Origin: an uncultured Ruegeria sp. | GTDB lineage: Bacteria > Pseudomonadota > Alphaproteobacteria > Rhodobacterales > Rhodobacteraceae | Direction: 5' to 3' | NCBI RefSeq assembly: GCF_947504215.1 | Contig: NZ_CANNGO010000003.1 | Location: 62,001 to 126,000, forward strand | DNA: 64,000 nt | Shown: positions 1-10,439 of the stretch, piece after piece | Layout: each line of letters opens with the position of its first letter | Numbering within the stretch: the stretch's first letter is position 1 | Position numbers and translations under genes: made by a program | The notes under the pieces: model-generated | Databases searched by the model: none | Told to the model about the DNA's origin: nothing | Seen by the model: the letters and a program-made list of their open reading frames with translations, nothing else

Positions 1-1
1 G

Positions 2-1063
2 TTTACCGGGTTGGCTGAACGTGACCAGATTGCCCAGGACTGGAATATTCAGGCGCTTGAGCTGTTCGATCCGACCTCGGAACCCTCTGCCGAAGCCTTG
101 ATGCAGGATGCGCTTCGCGCCGAAGCAGCGGCGTTGGCCGTTTCCGGCGTATCACAAGTGTCGGACGCGGCGGCAAGCTACGGGACGCACCGGGTGCATC
201 TGGCGATGACCAACGGGTTTTCCGGTGGGTACAAGCGCAGCAGCCGTTCAACGTCGTGTGTTGCCATTTCAGGCGAAGGCACCGGTATGGAGCGGGACTA
301 TGATGGCGACAGCCGAACTTTTCAGTCGGATTTACGCAGTCCCGACGAAATCGGACGCATAGCCGGCGAGCGCGCGGTGGAACAGGTTGGCGCCCGCAAA
401 CCCGCAACCGGCAGTTTTCCAATCCTGTTCGACGAACGTATTTCATCGTCACTGATCGGCCACCTGCTGGCCGCCAGCAATGGCGCGGCTGTTGCGCGCG
501 GAGCATCATGGCTGGCAGATAGTCTGGGACAACAGGTTCTGCCCGAACATCTGTCCCTGATCGAAGACCCACACCGCCCGCGCATCTCAGGCTCGCGTCC
601 TTTTGACGCCGAAGGGTTGCCCACGCGAAGTCGCGCCATTGTCAAAAACGGTATCTTGACCGGATGGACACTGGATCTGTCCAGCGCGCGTAAACTGGAT
701 ATGGCCTCGACCGGAAATGCCACGCGCGGCGTCTCAGGGCCGCCATCGCCCAGCAACTGGAATCTGAGCCTGACACAAGGCGACCAGAGCCGTGCTGACC
801 TGCTGCGAGACATGGGAACCGGGTTGCTGGTGACCTCGATGATCGGTTCTACGATCAACCCCAACACGGGCGATTATTCCCGGGGCGCTTCGGGTTTTTG
901 GGTCGAAAATGGAGAGATCACGTATCCGGTGAATGAATGCACCATCGCAGGAAACCTGCGCGACATGTTGAAACGCATTCTGCCCGCCAATGACGCGCGC
1001 CCATACCTGTCGCGGGTCGTCCCCTCGTTGCTGATCGAAGGAATGACGCTTGCCGGCAACTGA
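2..1063 (+). CDS. pmbA: PmbA/TldE-family metalloprotease-related subunit, 5' end outside window
   Basis: C-terminal ~354 residues of a PmbA/TldE protein. The frame is open to the left edge (reads F-T-G-L-A-E just inside the window) and the family is usually about 450 residues, so roughly 90 N-terminal residues are missing and the TTG at 11 is not the true start. TldE is the partner of TldD in a cytoplasmic heterodimeric protease that degrades unfolded peptides and matures some peptide antibiotics; the metal-binding HExxxH belongs to TldD and is not present here, as expected. The segment PILFDERISSSLIGHLLAA and the glycine-rich C-terminal block (GDYSRGASGFWVENGEITYP) are typical. The stop overlaps the next gene by 14 nt, so the two are probably co-translated. 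Confidence 0.85.
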   Translation, partial: FTGLAERDQIAQDWNIQALELFDPTSEPSAEALMQDALRAEAAALAVSGVSQVSDAAASYGTHRVHLAMTNGFSGGYKRSSRSTSCVAISGEGTGMERDYDGDSRTFQSDLRSPDEIGRIAGERAVEQVGARKPATGSFPILFDERISSSLIGHLLAASNGAAVARGASWLADSLGQQVLPEHLSLIEDPHRPRISGSRPFDAEGLPTRSRAIVKNGILTGWTLDLSSARKLDMASTGNATRGVSGPPSPSNWNLSLTQGDQSRADLLRDMGTGLLVTSMIGSTINPNTGDYSRGASGFWVENGEITYPVNECTIAGNLRDMLKRILPANDARPYLSRVVPSLLIEGMTLAGN

Positions 1064-1850
1064 CTTACCTCTTCTGATCGAAGCCGCCCTAGAGGCTGGC
1101 AAGATCGCCACGCGATATTCTGGCACGCAGGCGCAACGTTGGGACAAGCCCGACGGCGCCGGGCCAGTGACCGAAGCAGATCTGGCAGTCAATGCAATGC
1201 TTGAAGAACGCCTGCCCGGCGCGCGTCCAGGCTATGGTTGGCTTAGCGAAGAGACCGAGGATACCCCTGACCGCCTGTCGCGGAACATCGCGTTCATCAT
1301 TGATCCGATCGACGGCACCCGCAGTTTTGCTGAGGGCGCGCGTACTTGGGCACATTCCCTTGCCGTCGCGGACCATGGCGAGGTGACGGCGGCCGTTGTG
1401 TACCTGCCAAGGCGCGACCTGCTTTATGCTGCTGCAAAGGGCCAGGGTGCCACGTTGAATGGGCAAAAGATTCGGGCGTCCCAAGCTGCTGGATTGGACA
1501 AGGCCGAGATTTTGGCGGCCAAGCCCAACCTTGCAGCGCGTCATTGGCGTCTGGGAGAGGTCCCAGCCTTTGAACGAGCCTACCGCCCTTCTTTGGCCTA
1601 TCGCATGGCTTTGGTTGCACAAGGACGGTTCGACGGCATGCTGACCCTTCGTCCCAGCTGGGAATGGGACATCGCCGCTGGTGATTTGATCATTCGCGAG
1701 GCAGGCGGACTCTGCTCGGACCGAACCGGTCTGCCTCTGCGATTTAACAACTCCCATCCCCGTTTAAACGGGGTCATTGCTGCCGGTGCGGATATTCATG
1801 GGCAATTGTCAGCGCAGCTGGACCCGGACGGGTCGGGCATTAGCGAATGA
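1050..1850 (+). CDS. cysQ: Inositol-monophosphatase superfamily phosphatase, CysQ-like 3'(2'),5'-bisphosphate nucleotidase
   Basis: A 266-residue Mg-dependent, Li-sensitive-type phosphatase. The metal site is visible: S-E-E near residues 67-69, DPIDGTRSF at 85-93 and WEWDIAAGD at 204-212, all in the expected order and spacing. CysQ hydrolyses PAP to AMP in sulfur assimilation; close relatives act on inositol phosphate or histidinol phosphate, and the sequence alone does not separate these with certainty. The start is a TTG inside the end of the pmbA gene (14-nt overlap); no better start keeps the N-terminal helix. The stop overlaps the ATG of the following glycosyltransferase by 4 nt, so it sits in a tight operon with lipid A genes. 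Confidence 0.8.
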   Translation: MPATDLPLLIEAALEAGKIATRYSGTQAQRWDKPDGAGPVTEADLAVNAMLEERLPGARPGYGWLSEETEDTPDRLSRNIAFIIDPIDGTRSFAEGARTWAHSLAVADHGEVTAAVVYLPRRDLLYAAAKGQGATLNGQKIRASQAAGLDKAEILAAKPNLAARHWRLGEVPAFERAYRPSLAYRMALVAQGRFDGMLTLRPSWEWDIAAGDLIIREAGGLCSDRTGLPLRFNNSHPRLNGVIAAGADIHGQLSAQLDPDGSGISE

Positions 1851-3082
1851 GCAAGCCGCGCTCTCTGAGTTTGGCGGCCTATCGGGTTCTGTCCTGGGGC
1901 GTGCCAAACGGGGTTGGTCAATCGGACATGCCCCGGCCAGAGGGCGAGTTGTTGTGGATTCACGTCGCGTCGCAGGATCGACTGCGGGTCGTCAACGACT
2001 TCTGTCGTCAGATGCAACAAGCACGCCTCGGGCTTTCAATTTTGCTGACAGCACCACCCAACGCCGATCTGGCACGTTGGACTGGTTGCACATTTCCTCT
2101 GGTCAAGCTTCCGATGGAACAAGCCGGGGCAGCACGCGGGTTTCTGGACCACTGGCGCCCGGATATGGGGATTTGGGTTGGCGGTGGCGTGATGCCAAAC
2201 ATCATCACCCGCGCCCACGAACGTGGGATTCCCCTGATCTTGATCGAGGCGAAACTGGACATCACGATTGCCCGCAGCGCGCGCTGGTTGCCTGATATTA
2301 CCCGGTACACCTTCGATTGTTTCCGCCAGATCCTGACAACTACCCCTGAAACCGCGCGTCAAATTCGGCGGCTGGGCATCCCTTCCACAAAGGTGTCAGA
2401 GGCCCCGCCCTTGCAGATCAGCCCGAACCCAAGCCCCTGGCCCGAAGACGAGCTGATCGAAATCAACCAAACACTCGCGGGTCGACCCGTGTGGTTGGCC
2501 GCGTGGGTTCAGGACAAGGAATTCATCTCTGTTCTCAGCGCACATCGCCAGGCACTAAGGCTGTTACCGCGCCTGGCGCTGGTGCTACACGTCGCTGATA
2601 TCAGCGAAGCCACACCGCTGCATCGTCGCCTCGAGTCTATGGATCTGCGATGCAGCAATTGGGATGAAGGTGGGTTGATCGAGGACACGACCCAAGTCAT
2701 CCTGTCATCAGAACCCGAAGATCTGGGCCTATGGCAGCGCCTCTCGGCCGTTGCGTTCATTGGTAGCTCTCTTGAATTTGACGCAGGCGGACAGGATCCG
2801 CTGGACTCTGTCGCGCTGGGTTCGGCCATCATTCATGGCCCGTTTGTGAACCGGCATCAGGATCTGTACCATCGTCTTGAAAAGGCCGGGGCGGCGCGGA
2901 TGGTCAAAACAGCAAACGAGCTGGCAGAGTCGGTTGTTCAGCTGCTGGCACCCGACAAGGCCGCGGCCATGGCTTTGGCGGGATGGCAAATGATTACCGA
3001 AGGCGCACCCCAAGCAGATCAGTTAATCGAGATGGTTCAAGAAACTCTGGACCGTCGGAGTACAGACGATGCGCGCACCTGA
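1847..3082 (+). CDS. waaA: Kdo-transferase-like glycosyltransferase (WaaA/KdtA family, diverged)
   Basis: A 411-residue GT-B-type glycosyltransferase resembling 3-deoxy-D-manno-octulosonic acid transferase, which adds Kdo to lipid IVA at the inner membrane. Support: N-terminal LLWIHVASQ block, [13 protein letters not shown], and a C-terminal nucleotide-sugar half with [29 protein letters not shown], which corresponds to the GGHNPLEPA region of KdtA. The next gene, overlapping by 14 nt, is lpxK of the same pathway. Odd point: the strongly conserved GASVGE motif, whose Glu is the catalytic base in characterised WaaA, is replaced by VASQDR. Either another acidic residue serves, or this is a specialised or weakly active paralogue. 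Family call firm, exact activity less so. Confidence 0.75.
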   Translation: MSKPRSLSLAAYRVLSWGVPNGVGQSDMPRPEGELLWIHVASQDRLRVVNDFCRQMQQARLGLSILLTAPPNADLARWTGCTFPLVKLPMEQAGAARGFLDHWRPDMGIWVGGGVMPNIITRAHERGIPLILIEAKLDITIARSARWLPDITRYTFDCFRQILTTTPETARQIRRLGIPSTKVSEAPPLQISPNPSPWPEDELIEINQTLAGRPVWLAAWVQDKEFISVLSAHRQALRLLPRLALVLHVADISEATPLHRRLESMDLRCSNWDEGGLIEDTTQVILSSEPEDLGLWQRLSAVAFIGSSLEFDAGGQDPLDSVALGSAIIHGPFVNRHQDLYHRLEKAGAARMVKTANELAESVVQLLAPDKAAAMALAGWQMITEGAPQADQLIEMVQETLDRRSTDDART

Positions 3083-4067
3083 GTTTTGGAACACGGCCCC
3101 AGGCCAGCTTGATATTCGGGCACGGGTGCTGGCTCCTCTGGGCCGGATTTATGCGTCTGCTACTGCGCGCCGGGTCGCTTCGGGTTCCGGTGTAGATCCC
3201 GGCGTGCCAGTGATTTGCGTCGGCAACCTGAACGCGGGGGGCACCGGCAAAACACCAACCGTTATCTGGATTGTCGAACAGCTAAGCAACGCCTGGCACA
3301 AACCGCACATCGTGACCCGCGGACATGGTGGGTCGTTGGAAGGGCCTGTTCAGGTCGACCCGTCCAAACATACTGCCGCGCAGGTTGGGGACGAGCCGCT
3401 ACTGCTGGCAATGTTCGCTGATGTCTGGGTCGCCAAAGATCGGGCGGCAGGTGCCCGGGCTGCTGCCGCCGAAGGGGCAAGTGTGATTGTCCTGGATGAT
3501 GGGTTTCAAAACCCGTCAGTCGCCAAGGATTTCTCAATCATTGTGGTCGATGCACAGCGTGGATTCGGAAACGGCTTGTGCCTTCCCGCCGGACCATTAC
3601 GGGAACCGGTGGAAGCAGGGCTTCAGCGTGCGGACGTGGTATTGTCGCTGGGGGATGCCCCTGCTCAGTCGCAGTTTATGGAACGCTGGGGCACGAAACT
3701 CACGGTGCCGCACACCACCGGAGCCGTTGTGCCCTTGCAAACAGGGATGGATTGGGCCGGTACGCGGGCTTTGGCCTTTGCGGGCATCGGACATCCGGAA
3801 AAGTTCTTTGAAACTCTGCGCCAACAGGGCGTTGAGCTTTTGCGGGCAGAAGCACTGGACGATCATCAACCGCTGACACAAGCCCTAATGACCCGGCTGG
3901 AAAACGAAGCGCGGGTGCTGGGTGCACAGATGGTGACCACCGAAAAGGACGCCGTGCGCCTACCCGCAGCCTTTCGAAGCAAAGTGATCACTTTGCCCGT
4001 TCGCCTTCAGATGTCGGAACCAGAAACGATCAGGGAGATGCTGCTGCGCGCCGCACCATCCCCGTAG
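3069..4067 (+). CDS. lpxK: Tetraacyldisaccharide 4'-kinase LpxK
   Basis: A 332-residue inner-membrane-associated kinase that phosphorylates the 4' position of the lipid A disaccharide precursor to make lipid IVA. The P-loop [12 protein letters not shown] lies at residues 52-63, unusually for a P-loop kinase after an N-terminal amphipathic/membrane segment, as in known LpxK. The DDGFQNP motif follows near residue 140, with [10 protein letters not shown] further on, both family signatures. Length is standard. It overlaps the preceding Kdo-transferase-like gene by 14 nt and is the last gene of the + strand lipid A operon; the gene after it is convergent. Confidence 0.95.
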   Translation: MRAPEFWNTAPGQLDIRARVLAPLGRIYASATARRVASGSGVDPGVPVICVGNLNAGGTGKTPTVIWIVEQLSNAWHKPHIVTRGHGGSLEGPVQVDPSKHTAAQVGDEPLLLAMFADVWVAKDRAAGARAAAAEGASVIVLDDGFQNPSVAKDFSIIVVDAQRGFGNGLCLPAGPLREPVEAGLQRADVVLSLGDAPAQSQFMERWGTKLTVPHTTGAVVPLQTGMDWAGTRALAFAGIGHPEKFFETLRQQGVELLRAEALDDHQPLTQALMTRLENEARVLGAQMVTTEKDAVRLPAAFRSKVITLPVRLQMSEPETIREMLLRAAPSP

Positions 4068-4071
4068 ACGA

Positions 4072-4100
4072 TCCGGTCGGCACCCGACGCGCCAACCGGA
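4072..4100. terminator. Hairpin between convergent lpxK and dsbA-like genes
   Basis: Arms 4072-4081 and 4091-4100 pair over 10 nt with one mismatch around a 9-nt loop. It lies in the 39-nt gap between two convergent genes, a usual place for a bidirectional terminator, but neither side has a clear T run, so the terminator role is inferred from position. Confidence 0.35.
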
Positions 4101-4106
4101 AAAGCG

Positions 4107-4769
4107 TTAGCTGCCCAACTCGTCTTCGATCAGTGCTTTGAATTCTTCGTAAGACTGGTTTGAGACGTTCTTGCCATTCACAACAAACGAGGGCGTTGCC
4201 TCGATGCCGTCACGCTCAGCGTTTTCCTGATACCAGGCAACCAAAGTCTGCGCGCGGGTGCCGTCCTGCAGGCACGCTTCAAGCTGGTCATTGTCGATAC
4301 CGGCGCGGCGACCGATTTTGCGCAGTTCATCGACGATCTCGGTCGGACCACCGGCGCGAGTCCACTCGGACTGCCCGTCATAGATCAGATCGGTAATGCC
4401 AAAGAATTTCTCGGGACCCGCGCAGCGCGCCACCATCGATGCCCAAAGACCGTAGCGGTCAAAGTAGACCTCGCGGTAGATGAACTTGACCTTACCGGTA
4501 TCGATAAAGTCCTTCTTTAGCTGCTTGTAAGTGCCTTTGTGGAAATTCGCGCAATGAGGGCAAGTATAGGATGCATATTCGATGATCTCGACAGGCGCAT
4601 CCTTGTCCCCTTGCACCATTTCAACAACGGTCGATGTGTCCAGATCCGCTTCTTGTGCCTCGGCACTACTGACCAGCGGATTGGGTGCGGTGGAGTTTGA
4701 CAGCGTCAACCAATAGCCGCCAGCGGCGACGGCGACGGCCGTACAAATTACGGTTGCAATACGGCTCAT
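4107..4769 (-). CDS. DsbA-family periplasmic thiol-disulfide oxidoreductase
   Basis: A 220-residue exported thioredoxin-fold protein. An N-terminal hydrophobic segment (about residues 4-24) serves as signal or anchor. The active-site CPHC is at residues 70-73 in the context YASYTCPHCANFH, and the cis-proline loop is TPSFVV. DsbA-like proteins with this layout (often called BdbD/ScsC-like) introduce or isomerise disulfides in exported proteins. The start at 4769 was chosen because AAAGGG lies at proper distance upstream and the gene then begins 13 nt after the end of the DUF721 gene, with which it forms an operon. No DsbB partner is visible nearby. Confidence 0.88.
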   Translation of the reverse strand: MSRIATVICTAVAVAAGGYWLTLSNSTAPNPLVSSAEAQEADLDTSTVVEMVQGDKDAPVEIIEYASYTCPHCANFHKGTYKQLKKDFIDTGKVKFIYREVYFDRYGLWASMVARCAGPEKFFGITDLIYDGQSEWTRAGGPTEIVDELRKIGRRAGIDNDQLEACLQDGTRAQTLVAWYQENAERDGIEATPSFVVNGKNVSNQSYEEFKALIEDELGS

Positions 4770-4782
4770 TCTCAGCCCTTTC

Positions 4783-5289
4783 TCAGCGTTTCTGTTTGGA
4801 TAGAACGTTACGACCAAGACGTTCAAGGGCCGCGCGCAAATCACCATCGTGAACCTCTCGCGACGCTTTGTCAGCCTCGGCTACAATTTCGGGTGCAATC
4901 GTAGGTTTCGGCTTTTTCGGTTTGTGATCGAAACTGGCCTGCCCCTCGGCAAATCCGGTCGGCGCGGTCTGGGTGATGCGAATACGGCTGATCGCATTGT
5001 AGCCATAGATCGCGTTGACCTTGTCGCGCAGTTGTTCCTTTTGCATTTCCAACATCGGTGCCTGCGGACCTGTCGTCAGAACGGTTAGGGTCGCACCAAT
5101 CCCGCCTTTGCCATAGCCAACTTTCACAGGTCGCGAGATGGCGGCGGTATCCTGCCCCACAATCTCGGCCCAATGGGTCAACAGGCGCGACACAGCAAAG
5201 CCCCGGCTTTCACCGGCGCGCCGAATCTGGTCATTCAGCAAGGTTGCGGTACGTTTGAATCCGCGAGTCGACGAACGTCTGCGTTGCAT
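4783..5289 (-). CDS. DUF721 (DciA-like) protein
   Basis: A 168-residue basic protein with the DUF721 domain in its first ~100 residues (RRSSTRGFKRTATLL ... LLTHWAEIVG), followed by a linker rich in Lys and Pro and a short C-terminal helix. DUF721 includes DciA, which loads replicative helicase in many bacteria lacking DnaC; in alphaproteobacteria these proteins are largely uncharacterised, so a replication role is inference. The start at 5289 (M-Q-R-R-R) leaves an 81-bp divergent gap to mutY; longer versions would run into that gene. It is followed 13 nt later by the DsbA-like gene. Confidence 0.75.
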   Translation of the reverse strand: MQRRRSSTRGFKRTATLLNDQIRRAGESRGFAVSRLLTHWAEIVGQDTAAISRPVKVGYGKGGIGATLTVLTTGPQAPMLEMQKEQLRDKVNAIYGYNAISRIRITQTAPTGFAEGQASFDHKPKKPKPTIAPEIVAEADKASREVHDGDLRAALERLGRNVLSKQKR

Positions 5290-5370
5290 CTGGTTTCCAA
5301 CTCCTGCACCTCTATTGTAGAGGGCATGGGCATAGGCGCCAGAGAAACCCGACAGGGAGATAGATAAAAC

Positions 5371-6426
5371 TTGCGTGACATCAGCGAATTCAGCGTAAGC
5401 GCCGCACTTTTGGACTGGTACGACCACAATGCTCGCCAAATGCCGTGGCGTGTTGGCCCGGCTGATCGTTCCGCCGGAGTGACACCAGATCCCTATCGCG
5501 TGTGGCTGTCTGAAGTCATGCTACAACAAACAACGGTTGCTGCTGTGCGCGACTACTTCATGCGTTTCACAACGCGGTGGCCTGATGTTGCTTCACTGGC
5601 AGCTGCCCCGGACGATCATGTCATGGGGGAATGGGCCGGATTGGGTTACTATGCCCGTGCACGCAACCTGCTGAAATGCGCACGCGTTGTGGCAGATGAA
5701 TACGACGGGCAATTTCCGGATACCTTTGACGCGCTGCTCAAACTGCCGGGCATCGGCCCCTATACTGCAGCCGCAGTGGCAGCCATTGCATTTGACCGCC
5801 CTGAAACGGTTCTGGATGGCAATGTCGAGCGTGTCATGTCGCGTCTTTATGACATTCATGACCCTTTGCCCGGATCTAAACCAATCTTGATGAAAGAAGC
5901 CGCTGCTTTGACGCCGACCCAGCGGCCCGGCGACTACTCCCAGGCTGTTATGGACCTGGGGGCCACGATTTGTACACCCAAATCTCCGGCCTGTGGCATC
6001 TGTCCATTGCGCACACCTTGCGCGGCGCGGATTGCAGGAACACAAGCGGATTTACCCAAGAAAACAGCCAAAAAACCGAAGCCTACGCGGTTCGGGCATG
6101 TTTACATCGCACGTCGGCGGGACGGCGCCCTGCTGCTGGAACGTCGGCCCGATAAAGGGTTGCTGGGTGGCATGCTAGGCTGGCCCGGCTCGGAGTGGTC
6201 CGACACCCCGTCCCAGACTCCGCCGTTTGCAGCCGACTGGAGCGTCTTGTCAGACGAGGTGCGCCATACCTTCACTCATTTCCATCTGGTTTTGCGGATT
6301 TGGACCGCTGAACTGCCTGCGGAAACAACCACGGACGGCCTTACCATTCTGGGTAAACACGAGTTCAAGCCCAGCGATCTTCCGACCGTGATGCGCAAGG
6401 CACATGACCTTTGGCAGAGGCAATAA
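5371..6426 (+). CDS. mutY: A/G-specific adenine DNA glycosylase MutY
   Basis: A 351-residue base-excision repair enzyme that removes adenine mispaired with 8-oxoguanine. Visible features: catalytic Glu in WLSEVMLQQTTV, helix-hairpin-helix LPGIGPYTAAA, catalytic Asp in VLDGNVERV, a [4Fe-4S] cluster loop with spacing C-x6-C-x2-C-x5-C (CTPKSPACGICPLRTPC), and a C-terminal NUDIX-like domain (about 235-350) that recognises 8-oxoG, ending in the FTHFHL type motif. Start is TTG at 5371 preceded by AGGGAG. Transcribed divergently from the DUF721 gene. Confidence 0.95.
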   Translation: MRDISEFSVSAALLDWYDHNARQMPWRVGPADRSAGVTPDPYRVWLSEVMLQQTTVAAVRDYFMRFTTRWPDVASLAAAPDDHVMGEWAGLGYYARARNLLKCARVVADEYDGQFPDTFDALLKLPGIGPYTAAAVAAIAFDRPETVLDGNVERVMSRLYDIHDPLPGSKPILMKEAAALTPTQRPGDYSQAVMDLGATICTPKSPACGICPLRTPCAARIAGTQADLPKKTAKKPKPTRFGHVYIARRRDGALLLERRPDKGLLGGMLGWPGSEWSDTPSQTPPFAADWSVLSDEVRHTFTHFHLVLRIWTAELPAETTTDGLTILGKHEFKPSDLPTVMRKAHDLWQRQ

Positions 6427-6486
6427 GCCTGCTGTGCAAGCGCGTTTGGCGCGGCTAGGCTGCGCATATCCTATCGGAGCATCAGG

Positions 6487-7623
6487 ATGATCGCATCTGG
6501 CACATTATCGGGTTGGAGATCCGCCATACCCTTTTGGGTTTCGTTTCTTTTGATCCCATTGATCTGGGCAACTGCCGTTGTCGGTGGCTGGTGGCTTTTG
6601 TTGGTGCCCTTGTCGACATGGTGGGCCTTTGCGGTGCTTGACCGCCTCACCGGGCTGAATGAGGACAATGCCGATCCGAACACGCCGGACGATGTGCTCC
6701 AGTGGTATGTTTTGCTAACCAAGCTTTGGACACCCGTTCAGTTTCTGACACTCTACGGCCTGATCTGGTATGCCACCCGCACCGATCATCTGTCGGGGCT
6801 GGAAAAGTTTGGGTTGTTCTTCGGGATGGGCGTCATCTCGGGCACCATCGGTATCAACTACAGCCATGAATTGATGCACCAAAGCAGCCGTCTTGAACGC
6901 TGGTTTGGTGATGTGCTTTTGGCGATGGTCCTGTATTCCCATTTCCGGTCCGAGCACCTGCTGGTCCATCACCGTTATGTCGGCACGCCACGGGACCCTG
7001 TCACCGCCCGGTACAACGAGGGATTTCATCGGTTCTACCCGCGCGTGTTACTGCAATGCCTGGTTTCCGCATTCAAAGCCGAACGCGACAAGCTGGCCCG
7101 CAAGGGTCAACCGTGGACGGATCGCAAAAACCCGTTCTGGCGCTACTGGGCTTTGCAAGGCGGAATGATGCTACTTGCTTTAGTGATGGGCGGCTGGCTG
7201 GGTCTGGCGCTGTTCCTGCTTCAGGCCGGTGTTGCGATCTGGCAATTGGAACTGGTGAACTATGTCGAGCATTACGGGCTGACCAGAAAACACCTGGGCG
7301 ACGGGACATACGAACATGTCTTGCCGCGTCACTCGTGGAACGCGTCGCAAAAGGCTTCGAACTGGTTGTTGATCAACCTGCAACGGCATTCGGACCATCA
7401 CTACAAACCGAACCGACGCTTCCCGCTGCTTCAGCATCATACGCAGGACGCGGCGCCACAACTGCCCTATGGCTATCCGGTGATGACCATAGCCGCGATG
7501 ATCCCACCTCTGTGGCGCCGGGTAATGAACCCCCGCGTCCGGGATTGGCGGCGTCAATACTACCCCGAGATTTCGGATTGGAAGCCCTACAACAAAGCAA
7601 TGAACCCGCGACCAAACGCCTGA
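6487..7623 (+). CDS. alkB: AlkB-type integral membrane alkane 1-monooxygenase
   Basis: A 378-residue non-heme diiron membrane hydroxylase. The eight-histidine signature is present: HELMH, EHLLVHHRYVGTP and LQRHSDHH, plus the alkane-hydroxylase-specific NYVEHYGL. About six hydrophobic helices alternate with these motifs. The family oxidises terminal methyl groups of medium-chain alkanes with electrons from rubredoxin and rubredoxin reductase. No rubredoxin, reductase or regulator lies next to it, so electrons must come from elsewhere. It stands alone between mutY and a convergent cyclase gene; the substrate range cannot be read from sequence. Confidence 0.9.
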   Translation: MIASGTLSGWRSAIPFWVSFLLIPLIWATAVVGGWWLLLVPLSTWWAFAVLDRLTGLNEDNADPNTPDDVLQWYVLLTKLWTPVQFLTLYGLIWYATRTDHLSGLEKFGLFFGMGVISGTIGINYSHELMHQSSRLERWFGDVLLAMVLYSHFRSEHLLVHHRYVGTPRDPVTARYNEGFHRFYPRVLLQCLVSAFKAERDKLARKGQPWTDRKNPFWRYWALQGGMMLLALVMGGWLGLALFLLQAGVAIWQLELVNYVEHYGLTRKHLGDGTYEHVLPRHSWNASQKASNWLLINLQRHSDHHYKPNRRFPLLQHHTQDAAPQLPYGYPVMTIAAMIPPLWRRVMNPRVRDWRRQYYPEISDWKPYNKAMNPRPNA

Positions 7624-7665
7624 CCGCAGCGCGCGTTTCGCGCGCTGCCCGGCCCAACGGCTGGG

Positions 7666-7688
7666 ATTGCATCTTATGATGCAATTTA
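7666..7688. terminator. Perfect 8-bp hairpin between convergent alkB and cyclase gene
   Basis: Arms ATTGCATC (7666-7673) and GATGCAAT (7678-7685) with a TTAT loop, in the 86-nt gap between convergent genes. A second GC-rich hairpin (GCAGCGCG/CGCGCTGC, about 7626-7648) directly follows the alkB stop. Short T runs only; terminator role inferred from position. Confidence 0.45.
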
Positions 7689-7709
7689 AAGTGGCGGGAG
7701 CGCTCCCCC

Positions 7710-9092
7710 TCACATCATCCAGATATCCATGGCAGTCTCGACTCCGCGCACGGCCTGTTGTGGGCACAGGACAAAACCCTCCGTCAAATCCTGGCCTGTG
7801 GGCGGCTCCTTTAGCGCCTGTTCCCGCACAGCCTCACTGATGACAACACGTGCCTTCAGGTCGCGCGTTTTCGCCTCCAACTTGGCAGCGACATTCACCG
7901 CATCCCCGATAACCGCAAATTCCAGTCGATTAGCGCCAATGTCCCCCAGCACAACCGAGCCGAAATGAACTCCGATCCCGACGTGAATCTCAGGGTCTCC
8001 GGCCCGACGGCGCTCAAGGTTCCAACGTTCCATGACATCCACCATCGAACGCGCGCAGGCCAATGCATTGGTCGCATCAAAGAGTGTCGGAACGGGTGTG
8101 CCGAACGTGGCCATCAGCCCGTCCCCCAGATACTTGTCCAGCGTGCCGTGGTGTCGGAAGACTTCGGTTTCCATTCGGGCATGAAACCCACGCAATACTT
8201 CGATGACGTCATAAGGATCGCGCCCAGCCGCAAATTTTGTGAACCCCACTATATCAATGAACAAAACGGCGATGTTCTCTTTCCGAACTTGCTTTAGCGG
8301 CTCGTCATTCTGGCTGAGTTCTTCAACCACATTGGGAGAAAAGTATCGGGACAGGTTTGCCCGTTCACGCTCAAGCCCTGCATTGGTCATCAGCAAGTGG
8401 TTCAGCCGACGCATTGAGATACCCAGAGTCACGGCCACCATGACAAACACGATGACCTGTTGCACTCGCTGCGGCACCATGAAGCTGTTTGGGTCCAGCA
8501 ACTCAGCGACGTCCGGATACCCCTGCAACGCATCTGCCAACCGCTCACTGATGCCGGGTATCGGGGTTGCCAGCCACCATGCGATAATCCAACCGGCCGT
8601 CCACATCATTGCGGTCCATGTCCCGATTGCGACAACTGTCCGCCAAGAATACGCAAGCGTCCCCGCAGCCAAGATGATGAAGAAGTACTGAAAGTTGTCA
8701 AAGCGATACTGCATGGCCAGTGGCCTTACATCATCGCTAAACGGATTTGGTACAATCATGCCCAACGTCATGATCAACAAATCCAAAAAGATGAGCAGTA
8801 ACTCCGTCCGGGACTGTCCCACGCGACCAGCGCGGCGGATCAACCAGCCATTTGCGCAAATCAGCAACAGGATGAAATGATACCACATGACATCCCAATG
8901 CGGATTCAGAAAGATCAGCAGCACTCCGGTCAGCGCCATCGCAATCCAACGAGCCCGAACTGCAAGCTCCAAACCCTCGCGCTTGTGCCGTGCCAATGCG
9001 GCCTCGGTGTATTTGTTATCCAGCTCGACGCTATCCGGTTGCGTCAGGAAAAACCTTTCGAAACGAGATTGGCTTGCTGTTGAATCAGTCAT
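7710..9092 (-). CDS. Membrane-anchored class III adenylate/guanylate cyclase
   Basis: A 460-residue protein with a cytosolic N-terminus (~45 residues), about six transmembrane helices (roughly 47-230), a short coiled linker (ERERANLSRYFSPNVVEELSQ) and a class III cyclase domain at about 265-430. The metal-binding Asp residues sit in AVLFIDIVGFT and DKYLGDGLMATFG, and the domain contains FAVIGDAVNVAAKLE. It should make cAMP (or cGMP) from NTP at the inner membrane, sensing something through the membrane part. Base-selecting residues cannot be assigned reliably by eye. Single gene; downstream it converges on alkB. Confidence 0.9.
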   Translation of the reverse strand: MTDSTASQSRFERFFLTQPDSVELDNKYTEAALARHKREGLELAVRARWIAMALTGVLLIFLNPHWDVMWYHFILLLICANGWLIRRAGRVGQSRTELLLIFLDLLIMTLGMIVPNPFSDDVRPLAMQYRFDNFQYFFIILAAGTLAYSWRTVVAIGTWTAMMWTAGWIIAWWLATPIPGISERLADALQGYPDVAELLDPNSFMVPQRVQQVIVFVMVAVTLGISMRRLNHLLMTNAGLERERANLSRYFSPNVVEELSQNDEPLKQVRKENIAVLFIDIVGFTKFAAGRDPYDVIEVLRGFHARMETEVFRHHGTLDKYLGDGLMATFGTPVPTLFDATNALACARSMVDVMERWNLERRRAGDPEIHVGIGVHFGSVVLGDIGANRLEFAVIGDAVNVAAKLEAKTRDLKARVVISEAVREQALKEPPTGQDLTEGFVLCPQQAVRGVETAMDIWMM

Positions 9093-9146
9093 GGCCTCGG
9101 CCTTTTTCAGGGTCTGTCAGGGCTGTTGCATGCAACCATCTCTGGC

Positions 9147-9180
9147 ACAAAAACAAAAGACCCCGCCGTATACGGCGGGG
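9147..9180 (-). terminator. Rho-independent terminator after ccrM
   Basis: Perfect stem CCCCGCCGTA/TACGGCGGGG at 9161-9180. Read on the minus strand it is followed by TCTTTTGTTTTT, a good T tract. It lies 50 nt after the ccrM stop and ends the rnhB-ccrM transcript before the cyclase gene. Confidence 0.85.
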
Positions 9181-9230
9181 CAAGGCGTAGTGCCTTGTGT
9201 CAGGCCACAGGCACCGGCGGTATTTGGTTG

Positions 9231-10426
<1,196 letters not shown>

Positions 10427-10439
10427 AGCGACTTACGAT

